Shown: positions 26,667 to 35,379 of the stretch, one piece after another | Layout: each line of letters opens with the position of its first letter | Position numbering within the stretch: position 1 is the stretch's first letter | Assembly (NCBI RefSeq): GCF_014779655.1 | Contig: NZ_JACXYX010000005.1 | Span: 1-64,000, forward strand | Length of the DNA stretch: 64,000 nucleotides | Reading direction: 5' to 3' | Source of the DNA: Nocardioides ganghwensis | GTDB taxonomy: Bacteria > Actinomycetota > Actinomycetes > Propionibacteriales > Nocardioidaceae | Position numbers and translations under genes: made by a program | The notes under the pieces: model-generated | What the model saw: the letters and a program-made list of their open reading frames with translations, nothing else | Database searches by the model: none | What the model was told of the DNA's origin: nothing

Positions 26667-28739
26667 ATGACCGACGCAGCCTTCTCGGCACTGGCCTCCC
26701 TGGCCGACCCCTCCCTCCTGCTCATGCTCGCCATCGGCGTCGTCGCCGGCCTGGTCATCGGACTGATCCCGGGCCTCGGCGGCACCGGCGCCGTGGCGAT
26801 CCTCCTGCCCGTCACCTTCGGCATGGAGCCCGAAGCCGCCCTCGCCATGCTCATCGGCGCCCTCGCCGTCGTCCACACCTCCGACACCGTGGCAGCCGTC
26901 CTGCTGGGCGCACCCGGCTCGGCGTCGGCGAGCGTCACGATGCTCGACGGCTACTCGATGGCGAGGCAGGGGCAGGCCAAGCGGGCACTCTCGCTGGCGT
27001 TCCTCTCCTCCATGGCCGGCGGCCTGATCGGCGCGGTCGGCCTGACCCTGGCGATCCCGCTCGCACGGCCGCTGGTGCTGTCCTTCGGCAGCCCCGAGCT
27101 CTTCATGCTCACCATCCTCGGCGTCTCCCTCGCCGCGGTCCTCTCGCGCGGCAACGTCGTCAAGGGCCTGATGGCCGGGTTCCTGGGCCTGCTGCTCGGC
27201 CTGGTCGGCACCTCGCCCACCACCGCCGAGGAGCGCTTCTCCTTCGGGTCGCTCTTCCTCAGCGACGGGGTGTCCCTGGTCGCCGTCGCCCTCGGCATCT
27301 TCGGCCTCGCCGAGATCGCCAGCCGTGTGGGTCAGCGCAAGGTCACCGAGAAGCCCGTCGAGCTGACCGGCGGCTGGGGAGCCGGGATCCGCGAGTGGCT
27401 GACGCACTGGACCCAGGTCGTCCGCGGCTCGCTCATCGGCATCTGGGCCGGCGTCCTGCCCGGGGTCGGTGCGACCGCCGGCACCTGGCTCGCGTACGGA
27501 CAGGCGGTCGCGACCGCCAAGGACAAGCGCAAGTTCGGCAAGGGCGACCCGCGCGGCATCGTCGGCCCCGAGAGCGCCAACAACTCCGTCGAGGCCGGTG
27601 ACCTCATCCCGACGTTCCTCTTCGGCATCCCCGGCGGCGTGCCGTCCGCGATGCTCCTCGGGATGCTGCTGACGTACGGCATCCAGCCCGGTCCGGCGAT
27701 CGTCACGGAGCACCTCGACCTGATGTACCTCATCGTCTGGGCGTTCGCGATCGCGTCCGTGGCCGGTGCGTTCCTCTGCTTCCTCGCCACCGGTTCGCTC
27801 GCCAGGCTCACTCGCGTCCCGTTCGCGGTGCTCGGCCCCGGCCTGCTCGTGATCATGCTCCTCGGCGCCTTCCAGGAGGGTGGCCAGATCGGCGACCTCT
27901 GGGTGATGGTGCTGCTCGGCGTCGTCGGGTTCTTCCTCAAGACGACCGGCACACCGCGGGCGCCGTTCCTCATCGGCTTCGTCCTCGCCATCCCGATGGA
28001 GCGCTACTACTACCTCACCGCCAACCTCTACGACGGGGCGTCGTGGATGCTGCGGCCCGGTGTCCTGGTCTTCGCCGCCGTGCTGGTGGTCCCCGTGCTG
28101 TGGTCGCTGGTGAAGAAGCTGCGCGGCACCTCCGGCCAGGCCGACGACGGCCACCGCGACGAGCACGACGGTCCGGAGGCCGACGTCGACGACCTCGAGG
28201 GCTCGTTGGCGGGCACCGCCTGGTCCGCCGGTCTCGCCGTCCTCGCCGTGCTGGTCTTCGCCGGTGCCCTGTGGGTCAGCGGGTCCTTCTCCGAGGAGGC
28301 GCGCCTGATGCCGCGACTGGTGGCCACCTGCGGTCTGGCCGCCGCTCTCCTCCTGACGTGGCAGGAGGTCAAGGTCCGCCGCTCGCGCACCGCCCGGCCC
28401 GTCGGGACCGCGCCCGGGACTGCCGGCGAGGCGCTCGGGACCGGTGGATCGACGATGGTCGCCACGCGGGTCGAGCCGGTCACCGACAAGCGCACCCACG
28501 CCCACGCGCACGACCTCCGGATCGCTGCCCGAACCTTCGCCGCGATGGCTGCGTTCCTGGTGCTCGCCATGGTCGGTGGCTACCTCGCGGCGACGCTGGT
28601 CTTCACCCCGGCCTTCCTGCTGTACGCCGCCCGGGTGCGGCCGCGCACCGCGATCGCCTACACCCTCGTGCTCGGTGCGGTCCTGCTGTCGCTGCCCACG
28701 CTGCTCCCGGTCGACCTCCCGCTGGGGCTCCTCCAGTGA
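26667..28739 (+). CDS. tctA: TctA-TctB fusion permease of the tripartite tricarboxylate transporter
   Basis: The first about 500 residues are TctA, with LIPGLGGTGAVAILLPVTF, GVLPGVGATAGTWLAYGQA and ESANNSVEAGDLIPTFLFG. After a charged linker rich in Asp and His (about 490-510) comes a small four-helix region (about 520-690) of TctB type, interrupted by a polar loop with THAHAHD. TctA and TctB are usually separate proteins, so this 690-residue chain joins both membrane subunits. With TctC it would form a secondary carboxylate symporter. Confidence 0.88.
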   Translation: MTDAAFSALASLADPSLLLMLAIGVVAGLVIGLIPGLGGTGAVAILLPVTFGMEPEAALAMLIGALAVVHTSDTVAAVLLGAPGSASASVTMLDGYSMARQGQAKRALSLAFLSSMAGGLIGAVGLTLAIPLARPLVLSFGSPELFMLTILGVSLAAVLSRGNVVKGLMAGFLGLLLGLVGTSPTTAEERFSFGSLFLSDGVSLVAVALGIFGLAEIASRVGQRKVTEKPVELTGGWGAGIREWLTHWTQVVRGSLIGIWAGVLPGVGATAGTWLAYGQAVATAKDKRKFGKGDPRGIVGPESANNSVEAGDLIPTFLFGIPGGVPSAMLLGMLLTYGIQPGPAIVTEHLDLMYLIVWAFAIASVAGAFLCFLATGSLARLTRVPFAVLGPGLLVIMLLGAFQEGGQIGDLWVMVLLGVVGFFLKTTGTPRAPFLIGFVLAIPMERYYYLTANLYDGASWMLRPGVLVFAAVLVVPVLWSLVKKLRGTSGQADDGHRDEHDGPEADVDDLEGSLAGTAWSAGLAVLAVLVFAGALWVSGSFSEEARLMPRLVATCGLAAALLLTWQEVKVRRSRTARPVGTAPGTAGEALGTGGSTMVATRVEPVTDKRTHAHAHDLRIAARTFAAMAAFLVLAMVGGYLAATLVFTPAFLLYAARVRPRTAIAYTLVLGAVLLSLPTLLPVDLPLGLLQ

Positions 28740-28794
28740 CCGGCCGGCCGGACCCCGCCCCTCGCCTCGACCCCACCTCCAGGAAGGACAGCCG

Positions 28795-29166
28795 ATGACC
28801 GTCGTCGTCGCCTACGCCGACACCCCGCCCGGACACGCTGCGATGGCTGCCGCCGTCGCCGAGTCCGCCCGGGAGCAGGAGGCCGTGGTCCTGGTGACCG
28901 CCGTCCGCGGCGAGTCCCCGCCGGAGGTCGCGGACCTCGAGCGGGCCTGGCCCGAGGCCGCCGGCCGGATCGAGGTCGCCCGGGGCGACCTCGGCGACCC
29001 CAGCGACGCGGTCGTCCAGGTGGCCCAGCGGCGCGACGCGCGCCTGGTGGTCCTTGGCCTCCGCGCCCGTACGCCGGTCGGCAAGCTCGTCTTCGGCAGC
29101 ACGGCCCAGCGCATCCTGCTGGACGCGACGTGCCCGGTGCTGGCGGTGAAGCCCGCGCCAGGGTAA
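28795..29166 (+). CDS. universal stress protein (UspA family)
   Basis: The 123-residue protein begins MTVVVAYADTPPGHAAM and ends with the UspA signature GSTAQRILLDATCPVLAVKP; the glycine-rich nucleotide loop is partial (VLGLRARTPVGK). AGGAAGGA precedes the ATG and it follows the Tct genes by 55 nt, so it belongs to that operon. Usp proteins near carboxylate transporters are often regulatory partners, but no specific role can be read here. Confidence 0.82.
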   Translation: MTVVVAYADTPPGHAAMAAAVAESAREQEAVVLVTAVRGESPPEVADLERAWPEAAGRIEVARGDLGDPSDAVVQVAQRRDARLVVLGLRARTPVGKLVFGSTAQRILLDATCPVLAVKPAPG

Positions 29167-29239
29167 AGACCTGTCGCACGACGAAGCGGAGTGGGCGCAC
29201 CGGCTTGTCGCCGGCGTTCCGAGTGGGCAAGATCCGGTC

Positions 29240-29905
29240 ATGACGACTCGTCCCCGGGGTGGAGCGACCAGGGCGCCGCACGCCGCCCTCGTCGGGCACT
29301 TCTCCCACCGCCCCGACGCGGACGAGTGGTGGTGGTCGGACGGCATGTACCGCATCCACGGCTTCGAGCCCCGGGAGGTCGTCCCCACCACGTCGCTGGT
29401 GATGAGCCACGTCCACCCCGACGACCGGGCGGCGGCGGAGGAGTCGCGGAAGAACGCGGTCCAGCACGGCGAGCCGTTCTCCTTCGTCCACCGCATCACC
29501 ACCGCCGCCGGCGGCGACCGGGTCGTCGTCGCGGCCGGGCACGTGGAGCACCTCGACGAGCGGCTCGTCATCGTCGGCCACCTGATCGACATCACCGACG
29601 TCCGTCAGGAGGCGGTCGCCCGCGAGCTCGACGGCGCCGTCGAGGACTTCGTCGAGCACCGGGCGGTCATCGAACAGGCCAAGGGCGTGCTGGTGCAGCT
29701 CTACAGCGTCGATCCCGACACCGCCTGGGCGGTGCTGCGGGCCTTCAGCGCCGACTCCAACCGCAAGGTCCGCGACATCGCGGGCCTGCTGGTCGAGGCG
29801 GCGGGGGACAACCTCACGCCCACCCGCGGCCGGTCGCCGTCCCCGCACGTCATGCTCAAGCGGCTCTACGTCGACGGGCCCGACGCGGCTGCCCGGACCG
29901 GCTGA
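29240..29905 (+). CDS. PAS-ANTAR RNA-binding antiterminator-type regulator
   Basis: The 221-residue protein has a PAS_3-type fold (about 20-120, with WWWSDGMYRIHGFEP and HPDDRAAA) and an ANTAR domain (about 140-200, with RAVIEQAKGVLVQLY and VLRAFSADSNRKVRDIA). ANTAR proteins bind paired hexaloop hairpins in nascent mRNA and prevent termination. The PAS domain would be the sensor. A GH16-like gene starts 6 nt downstream and is likely co-transcribed. Confidence 0.88.
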   Translation: MTTRPRGGATRAPHAALVGHFSHRPDADEWWWSDGMYRIHGFEPREVVPTTSLVMSHVHPDDRAAAEESRKNAVQHGEPFSFVHRITTAAGGDRVVVAAGHVEHLDERLVIVGHLIDITDVRQEAVARELDGAVEDFVEHRAVIEQAKGVLVQLYSVDPDTAWAVLRAFSADSNRKVRDIAGLLVEAAGDNLTPTRGRSPSPHVMLKRLYVDGPDAAARTG

Positions 29906-29910
29906 CGCGC

Positions 29911-30684
29911 GTGCTCGGCGAGCTGCCCGACCCTCCCCGGCGCGCGCCCGACATCCAGGACGACTTCCGAGGCGGTCCCCGCGCGGACCTCTGGGTGCCC
30001 CACTACCTGCCGCACTGGACCACCCCCGACCGCTCGGCAGCGCGCTTCGACGCGGTGGACGACGGGCTGCGGCTGCGCATCGATGCCGACCAGCCCGACT
30101 GGCGGCCGGAGGACGCGCCGCTCCGGGTCTCCAACCTCCAGACAGGCACCTGGTCCGGGGCGGTCGGGACCTCCCGCGGGACGCACCGGCACCGCGAGGA
30201 CGGGCTCGTGGTGCGCACCGAGGCGCCGACCCGCCTGCTGTGGGCACCCTCCTCGGGGCGGGTGGACGTCACCGTGAGCGCCAGCCGCGACCCCGGGTGC
30301 ATGCTGGCGGCCTGGCTCGTCGGCACGGAGCACGAGGACGCCCGCGCGGCCGGGGAGGTGTGCATCTTCGAGATCGACGCCGATGCGATCGGTGACGAGT
30401 CCACGGCCCGCTCGGGGGTGAAGGCCCACGGCGACCCGGGCCTCACGACCGACATGGCCGAGGTCCGGCTGGCGCTCGACGCCGGCGAGCCCCACACCTG
30501 GACCGCGATCTGGGGTGACGGCGAGACCGTGATCGGCTGCGAGGGGGTCGTGGTGCGGCGCATCGCCCAGGCGCCGGCCTACCCGCTGTTCCTCCTGGTG
30601 GACCTCTTCGAGATCGGCGGCCCGCAGGGCAGCTATCCCAAGAGCGCGGTCATCCACTCCGTGCGTGGGTGGGACCGGCGGTAG
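29911..30684 (+). CDS. GH16-like/concanavalin-fold protein
   Basis: From the GTG at 29911 the protein has 257 residues. It has no signal peptide. The segment IFEIDADAIGDE followed by KAHGDPGLTTDM and HTWTAIWGDG resembles the catalytic strand and following strands of GH16 laminarinase-like domains, though the usual ExDxxE order of catalytic acids is not clearly kept. It could be an inactive jelly-roll protein. Its position directly after a PAS-ANTAR gene is odd for a carbohydrate enzyme. Confidence 0.55.
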   Translation: MLGELPDPPRRAPDIQDDFRGGPRADLWVPHYLPHWTTPDRSAARFDAVDDGLRLRIDADQPDWRPEDAPLRVSNLQTGTWSGAVGTSRGTHRHREDGLVVRTEAPTRLLWAPSSGRVDVTVSASRDPGCMLAAWLVGTEHEDARAAGEVCIFEIDADAIGDESTARSGVKAHGDPGLTTDMAEVRLALDAGEPHTWTAIWGDGETVIGCEGVVVRRIAQAPAYPLFLLVDLFEIGGPQGSYPKSAVIHSVRGWDRR

Positions 30685-30724
30685 CGCACTACGGTGTGCC
30701 GAGTCCGCGACGAGAGGAGCCCCC

Positions 30725-31927
30725 ATGACCGACTGCTACGTCTATGCCGCGGTCCGCACCCCGTTCGGCCGCTTCGGCGGCGCCCTGGCCGGCGTACGGC
30801 CCGACGACCTCGCGGCGACCGCGCTGACCGGCGCGCTCGACCGGGCGCCGGACCTCGACCCGGCCGAGGTCGGTGACGTGGTCTGGGGCAACGCCAACGG
30901 CGCCGGCGAGGACAACCGCAACGTGGGGCGGATGGCCGTCCTGCTCGCCGGCCTGCCCACCTCGGTGCCCGCCACCACGGTCAACCGGCTCTGCGGCTCG
31001 TCGCTCGACGCGGTGATGATCGGGTCGCGGACCGTCGAGACCGGCGACGCCGACGTGGTCGTGGCCGGCGGCGTGGAGTCGATGACCCGCGCCCCGTGGG
31101 TGCTGCCCAAGCCGTCGCGCGCCTTCCCGGCCGGCGACGCCACCGCGGTGTCCACCACGCTCGGCTGGCGACTGGTCAACGAGCGGATGCCGGCCGAGTG
31201 GACCGTGTCGCTCGGCGAGGCCAACGAGATGCTCGCCGACCAGCACCGCGTCCCGCGCGAGCGGCAGGACGCCTACGCCGCCGCGAGCCACCAGAAGGCA
31301 GCCGAGGCCTGGACGGAAGGGTTCTACGACGAGCTCGTCGTGCCCGTCGCCGGCGCCGCGCTCGCGCGCGACGAGGGGATCCGCGACGGCGCGAGCACCG
31401 AGTCGCTCGCCGGCCTGCGCCCGGCGTTCCGCCCCGACGGCACCATCACCGCCGGCAACGCCTCGCCGCTCAGCGACGGCGCCGCGGCGGTGCTGCTCGG
31501 CTCGACCGCGGCTGCCGACCGGATCGGGGCCGAGCCGCGGGCACGCGTCGCCGGCCGCGCGGCGTACGCCCTGGACCCGCAGCAGTTCGGGTACGCCCCC
31601 GTCGAGGCGGCCACCATGGCGCTCGAGCGCGCCGGCGTCGCCTGGTCGCAGGTCGGGGCCGTCGAGCTCAACGAGGCCTTCGCCGTCCAGAGCCTCGTCT
31701 GCGTCGACGCGTGGCTGTCCCGCGGCCTGTCCGCGCCCGAGGTCGTCAACGCCCGCGGCGGTGCGATCGCCATCGGCCACCCGCTCGGTGCCTCGGGCGC
31801 GCGCGTGGTCGGCACGCTCGTGGCCCGGATGCGCGAGGAGCGGGTGCGCTGGGGTGTCGCCGCGATCTGCATCGGCGTCGGGCAGGGCCTGGCCGTCGTC
31901 CTGGAGAACCCGGAGGTGGAGCGGTGA
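30725..31927 (+). CDS. thiolase (acetyl-CoA C-acyltransferase, 3-oxoadipyl-CoA thiolase-like)
   Basis: The 400-residue protein shows both active-site cysteines and the histidine: LCGSSLDAV (nucleophile), GHPLGASGARVVG and CIGVGQGLA. Thiolases cleave or form 3-ketoacyl-CoA. The start at 30725 follows GAGAGGAG. Length and the spacing of motifs fit degradative thiolases; the substrate cannot be fixed from sequence. It overlaps the next gene by four bases (GTGA). Confidence 0.9.
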   Translation: MTDCYVYAAVRTPFGRFGGALAGVRPDDLAATALTGALDRAPDLDPAEVGDVVWGNANGAGEDNRNVGRMAVLLAGLPTSVPATTVNRLCGSSLDAVMIGSRTVETGDADVVVAGGVESMTRAPWVLPKPSRAFPAGDATAVSTTLGWRLVNERMPAEWTVSLGEANEMLADQHRVPRERQDAYAAASHQKAAEAWTEGFYDELVVPVAGAALARDEGIRDGASTESLAGLRPAFRPDGTITAGNASPLSDGAAAVLLGSTAAADRIGAEPRARVAGRAAYALDPQQFGYAPVEAATMALERAGVAWSQVGAVELNEAFAVQSLVCVDAWLSRGLSAPEVVNARGGAIAIGHPLGASGARVVGTLVARMREERVRWGVAAICIGVGQGLAVVLENPEVER

Positions 31928-32373
31928 CCACGCCCCGCGCCGTGCTCGCGATCGGCGTGCTCGCGCTCGTGGCGCTGATCGTCCTCGTGCAGCGCCCGGC
32001 CGGCGACTCCGAGCCGGACGACACGTCCACCACCGCCCCGGAGGAGACGACATCCGCACCGGCGGCGCCTGCGGTCGCCAGCGACGAGGACTTCTGTGCC
32101 GGGTTCCGCGCCCTCGCGCAGAGCCAGGCGGAGTTCGCCGCCGGCTCCGCCGACGAGGCCACGCTGGAGGAGTCGGCCGACGCGCTCGTCGACACCGGCG
32201 TCCCGGCCGGCATGTCGCTGCCTGCGCGCAGCGGCTACTACACGCTGATCGGGAGCGTGTACGACTCGATCGGCCTCGACCTCGCGCCCGAGGCGGTCGG
32301 CGCCACGGCCGAGTCCGTCGACGGTGGCGACGCCGCGTTCTCGGCGTACCTCCAGCAGTCCTGCCCGCCCTGA
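31924..32373 (+). CDS. small membrane-anchored secreted protein of unknown function
   Basis: The GTG start overlaps the thiolase stop. The 149-residue protein has one N-terminal helix (AVLAIGVLALVALIVLV), a Thr/Ser/Glu/Pro/Ala-rich linker and a folded region with two cysteines (EDFCAGF and QQSCPP) that may form a disulphide. No lipobox is present. I do not recognise a family. Confidence 0.7.
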   Translation: MTTPRAVLAIGVLALVALIVLVQRPAGDSEPDDTSTTAPEETTSAPAAPAVASDEDFCAGFRALAQSQAEFAAGSADEATLEESADALVDTGVPAGMSLPARSGYYTLIGSVYDSIGLDLAPEAVGATAESVDGGDAAFSAYLQQSCPP

Positions 32374-32468
32374 CCGGCCGCCATGACCCGCCCTCAGAGG
32401 TGACCGGTGCGCGCCTTTGTCGCCCGGCTCTGACAGTGTGGGGCGGTGGAGAGCAGCGCCTCTCCCAC

Positions 32469-32490
32469 TATGATGAGAATCATTCCCAAT
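32469..32490 (+). promoter_or_regulatory. -10 element and Zur-like box of the HU gene
   Basis: TATGAT (32469-32474) is a strong -10 hexamer. It overlaps GATGAGAATCATTCCCAAT (32472-32490), which matches 15 of 19 positions of the plus-strand sequence of the Zur-type site at 36874-36892. In both promoters the box begins at the -10 hexamer. The start codon follows after 27 nt. Confidence 0.6.
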
Positions 32491-32517
32491 GTCTGCAGCA
32501 CCAAGGAGAAGAATCAG

Positions 32518-32793
32518 ATGAACAAGCGTGAGCTCGTCGACGCCGTCGCCCAGGGCGCCGACCTGTCCAAGTCCGGTGCCGAGTCCGCGGTGGACGCCGT
32601 GGTCGAGGCCATCTCGTCCGCCCTCGCCAACGGCGACAAGGTGACGCTGCCCGGCTTCGGCACGTTCGAGGTCCGTGAGCGCGCCGCGCGCTCGGGCCGC
32701 AACCCGCAGACCGGCGAGGCGATGGAGATCGCCGCGTCCCGCAGCGCCGGCTTCAAGCCGGCCTCTGCCCTCAAGCAGAGCCTCAACGGCTGA
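32518..32793 (+). CDS. hup: HU family nucleoid DNA-binding protein
   Basis: The 91-residue protein is a canonical HU: MNKRELVDAVA, the dimer core, GFGTFEVRERAARSGRNPQTG (shown partly as GFGTFEVRERAAR) and the DNA-binding arm with NPQTGE. It lacks the Lys/Ala-rich C-terminal tail of the main actinobacterial HupB, so it is of the short HupA/HupS type. AAGGAGAAG precedes the ATG. The promoter carries a Zur-like box, and the gene converges on the end of the zinc-responsive operon across a shared terminator. Confidence 0.93.
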   Translation: MNKRELVDAVAQGADLSKSGAESAVDAVVEAISSALANGDKVTLPGFGTFEVRERAARSGRNPQTGEAMEIAASRSAGFKPASALKQSLNG

Positions 32794-32810
32794 CGTACGC
32801 CCCGCACGAC

Positions 32811-32844
32811 GAGGAGGCCGCACCGCTCACGGTGCGGCCTCCTC
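32811..32844. terminator. bidirectional terminator between hup and the Zur operon
   Basis: A perfect 15-bp stem (32811-32825 with 32830-32844) closes a CTCA loop between two convergent genes, so it can end transcription from both sides. Confidence 0.8.
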
Positions 32845-32864
32845 GGCATCTCCGGGGGCCCGGC

Positions 32865-33566
32865 TCAGCGGTACTGGTTCTTCGGCGCCTCGATGAGCTC
32901 GAGCTCCTCGACCGTCACCTCCGGCGAGTCCACCCCGCCGTCGCCGGTGCCCGGGACGTGGGTGGCGACGACGCGCACCCACTGGTCGTCCGGCGGCGGC
33001 TCCACGCCGGTCGCGGCCACGCGCATCACGGTGGCGTCGGCGGCGCAGCAGTTCATCCCGAACTGCGTGACGTACCACGTGCCTGACTTGTCGCGGCTGA
33101 CGAAGCCGGTGAGCTCGAGGCGGCGGTCGGCGAGGGTCGCCCCGTCGTCGTACGCCGCGCGGAACAGGACGTCGTCGAGCGTCAGGGGCACCGGGTCCGC
33201 CTCGGGCAGCGGCGGCAACGAGACCTCGCTCGCGTCCTTGATCGGGACGGTCGCGTTCTGGGCGCGCTCGGCGAAGTGGGCGCCGAGGGCCGGGGGTGCG
33301 ACGAGGAAGAAGACCAGCGACGGCGCGAAGAGCAGCCAGGCCGCGCGCGGGACGTGGGCGTCGTGCTCGTCGCCCTGCGAGCCCTGGTCGCGCCACAGGT
33401 CGGCGAGCGCGAGGACGATCAGGAACACGCCGCACGCGATCAGCGGCCAGCGCATCCACGAGTTGACGTAGCGCAGGTAGCTGTCGCCCGCCGCCATGCG
33501 GACCAGCACGGCGCCGGTGACCGCGAGCAGGAGGGTCTGGGTCGCGCGGGTCACAGCAGCCACCAT
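32865..33566 (-). CDS. TIGR03943 family membrane protein (partner of the upstream permease)
   Basis: From the ATG at 33566 (a GTG at 33554 is also possible) the protein has 233 residues: about three or four N-terminal helices (TQTLLLAVTGAVLVRM, WPLIACGVFLIVLALAD, LLFAPSLVFFLVAPPALG) and an extracytoplasmic domain with FGMNCCAADATVMRV, whose CC pair could bind metal. TIGR03943 proteins occur next to ArsP_1-type permeases. Here it ends the Zur-controlled operon and overlaps the permease gene, which suggests a two-part zinc-related transport system (inference). Confidence 0.82.
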   Translation of the reverse strand: MVAAVTRATQTLLLAVTGAVLVRMAAGDSYLRYVNSWMRWPLIACGVFLIVLALADLWRDQGSQGDEHDAHVPRAAWLLFAPSLVFFLVAPPALGAHFAERAQNATVPIKDASEVSLPPLPEADPVPLTLDDVLFRAAYDDGATLADRRLELTGFVSRDKSGTWYVTQFGMNCCAADATVMRVAATGVEPPPDDQWVRVVATHVPGTGDGGVDSPEVTVEELELIEAPKNQYR

Positions 33567-34555
33567 CCCATGCCACAGGCCGACAGCACGGCCACGACGA
33601 TCACCAGCGGCACGAACCGCAGCGCGAACGCCCCGCCGAACTGGCCGGACTCCATCGAGGCGAGCTTCACGTCCATCGCCGGTCCGACGACCATGAAGAC
33701 CAGCTTGGCGGTGTCGGAGAAGGCGCTGAGGCTGGCCGCGACGAACGCGTCGGCCTCGGAGCAGAGGGCGACGACGAAGGCGAAGATCGCCATCGAGCCG
33801 ACCGCGAGGAAGAAGTTGCCCGCGACGCTGTCGATGATCTCGCGCGGCACGAAGGTGTTGATCGCGGCCGCGATCATCGCGCCCAGCACGAGGAAGCCGG
33901 CGGCGTGGATGAAGTCGTGGCGCACGCTGCCGAGGAAGGCCTGCGCGGCGCCCTCGGCGTGGTCGTGCCCGCGCTGCCGGTGCAGGATCGGGACCCGCCC
34001 CGCGAACCGCAGCCACAGCCACCCCACCGCGATGGCTGTCACCAGCGACGCCAGGAAGCGGGCCAGCACGACCTCGGGCCGGTCGGGGAAGGCGACGGCG
34101 GTCGACACCAGCACGACGGGGTTCACCGCAGGCGCGGCGAGGAGGAAGGTCAGCGCGACCGCCGGAGCGACCCCGCGCCGCATCAGGCTGCCCGCGACCG
34201 GGACCGACGCGCACTCGCACCCCGGGAGGGCGACGCCGGCCAGTCCGGCGACGGGCACGCCGAGGGTGGGGTTGGCGGGCACGAACCTGCGCAGCGCCTT
34301 CTCCGACAGCAGCGTCGCGATGACCCCCGCGAGCAGCACGCCGCCCACGAGGAACGGGATCGACTGCACCACGATCGCGACGAAGATCGTGCTCCACGTC
34401 GCCAGTGCGGGCGAGTCGAGGCGGGGCACCAGCCACTGCTGCGAGACCACGAGGGCACCGAGCACGCCGAAGACGACGTAGACCTGGAGCGGGAGGCCTC
34501 CCACGTTGCGCCCGGGCGCGGTCGGGCGCGCCTCCTGCTTGGTGGATCCACTCAT
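33551..34555 (-). CDS. permease of the ArsP_1/DUF318 family
   Basis: The 334-residue protein has about eight membrane helices in two repeated halves. The first carries the family signature LPGCECASVPVAGSLMRRG and the second ALCSEADAFVAASL. Both contain conserved Cys-containing loops in this family. Placement after ribosomal paralogues and before TIGR03943 puts it in the zinc-starvation operon; its substrate is unknown, with metal or metallophore handling as the likeliest reading. Confidence 0.85.
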   Translation of the reverse strand: MSGSTKQEARPTAPGRNVGGLPLQVYVVFGVLGALVVSQQWLVPRLDSPALATWSTIFVAIVVQSIPFLVGGVLLAGVIATLLSEKALRRFVPANPTLGVPVAGLAGVALPGCECASVPVAGSLMRRGVAPAVALTFLLAAPAVNPVVLVSTAVAFPDRPEVVLARFLASLVTAIAVGWLWLRFAGRVPILHRQRGHDHAEGAAQAFLGSVRHDFIHAAGFLVLGAMIAAAINTFVPREIIDSVAGNFFLAVGSMAIFAFVVALCSEADAFVAASLSAFSDTAKLVFMVVGPAMDVKLASMESGQFGGAFALRFVPLVIVVAVLSACGMGWWLL

Positions 34556-34646
34556 CCGGGGACCTGCTCAGCCACGATCACCGGGGGATCGTAGGTGACT
34601 CCCGTTATCGGTGGAAGCCGTCCGCCGCGGTTGTGGAACGCGGGCG

Positions 34647-34949
34647 CTACCAGGACGACTTCGCGATCCCCGGCAGCTCGCCGCGGTGGGCGAGCGTGCG
34701 GAGGTTGATCCGCGACAGCCCGGCCTTGCGCACGTAGCCGCGGGGCCGCCCGTCGACCTGGTCGCGGTTGCGCACGCGCACCGGGCTGGCATCGCGGGGC
34801 AGCCGACTCAGGGCACGTACGGCCGCGTCCCTCTCCTCGGTGGTGCGCGCCGTGCGCACCGTCTCCTTCAGCTCCGCCCGCCGCGCGGCGTACCGGGCGA
34901 CGGTCCGCCTGCGCCGCTCGTTGGCGACGATCTTGGACTTCTTGGCCAT
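34647..34949 (-). CDS. rpsN: 30S ribosomal protein S14, zinc-free paralogue
   Basis: This is the 100-residue long form ([14 protein letters not shown]..., ending [21 protein letters not shown]), which has no CxxC zinc ribbon. Under zinc limitation such C- paralogues replace the zinc-binding copies in the ribosome. Its ATG shares one base with the rpmG stop (TGATG). Confidence 0.95.
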   Translation of the reverse strand: MAKKSKIVANERRRRTVARYAARRAELKETVRTARTTEERDAAVRALSRLPRDASPVRVRNRDQVDGRPRGYVRKAGLSRINLRTLAHRGELPGIAKSSW

Positions 34950-35119
34950 CAGCGCTCCTCGCGGAACTCGACGTGCCGGCGCAGGCGCGGGTCGTACTTG
35001 CGCAGCACGAGACGGTCGGGGTCGTTGCGCCGGTTCTTGGTCGTGACGTAGGTGTAGCCGGTGCCGCCGGTGGAGCGCATCTTCACCTTGGGCCGGAGGT
35101 GGTTGCCGCGAGTCGCCAT
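34949..35119 (-). CDS. rpmG: 50S ribosomal protein L33, zinc-free paralogue
   Basis: The 56-residue protein [20 protein letters not shown]... has the L33 core ([29 protein letters not shown]) and no cysteine, so it is the C- form. The start and stop both share one base with the neighbouring genes (TGATG), which ties translation of rpmB, rpmG and rpsN together. Confidence 0.95.
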   Translation of the reverse strand: MATRGNHLRPKVKMRSTGGTGYTYVTTKNRRNDPDRLVLRKYDPRLRRHVEFREER

Positions 35120-35355
35120 CAGACCTTCCCTCCTCGGGCGCGGATGCCGGCGACGACCGCCTCGATGCCGCGCTGGTCGATCGTCTTGATCCCGCGCGCG
35201 CTGACGGTGAGCGTGACGTTGCGGCGCAGGCTCGGGACCCAGTACGTCCTGGACTGGACGTTGACGTCGAAGCGTCGCTTGGTGCGGCGGTGCGAGTGCG
35301 ACACGTGGTGGCCGAAGCCCGGCGTGGCGCCGGTGACCTGGCAGGTGCGTGACAT
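35119..35355 (-). CDS. rpmB: 50S ribosomal protein L28, zinc-free paralogue
   Basis: The 78-residue protein carries the L28 signature [17 protein letters not shown] and [12 protein letters not shown]. It has only one cysteine (SRTCQVTG), not the CxxC pairs of the zinc form. Located between rpmJ and rpmG in the Zur operon. Confidence 0.95.
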   Translation of the reverse strand: MSRTCQVTGATPGFGHHVSHSHRRTKRRFDVNVQSRTYWVPSLRRNVTLTVSARGIKTIDQRGIEAVVAGIRARGGKV

Positions 35356-35379
35356 GGGCTCTCCTCCCTTTCTGGCGGG

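Noticed and set aside
32374..32468. Additional gene between the small secreted protein and the HU gene
   Set aside because: No frame with a ribosome-binding site is present; the stretch only contains the HU promoter region.
34574..34615. Second Zur box or internal promoter between S14 and the permease
   Set aside because: GATAACGGGAGTC on the minus strand is only loosely box-like and lacks symmetric arms; the ACGATC/GATCGT repeat next to it is short. A read-through operon explains the arrangement.
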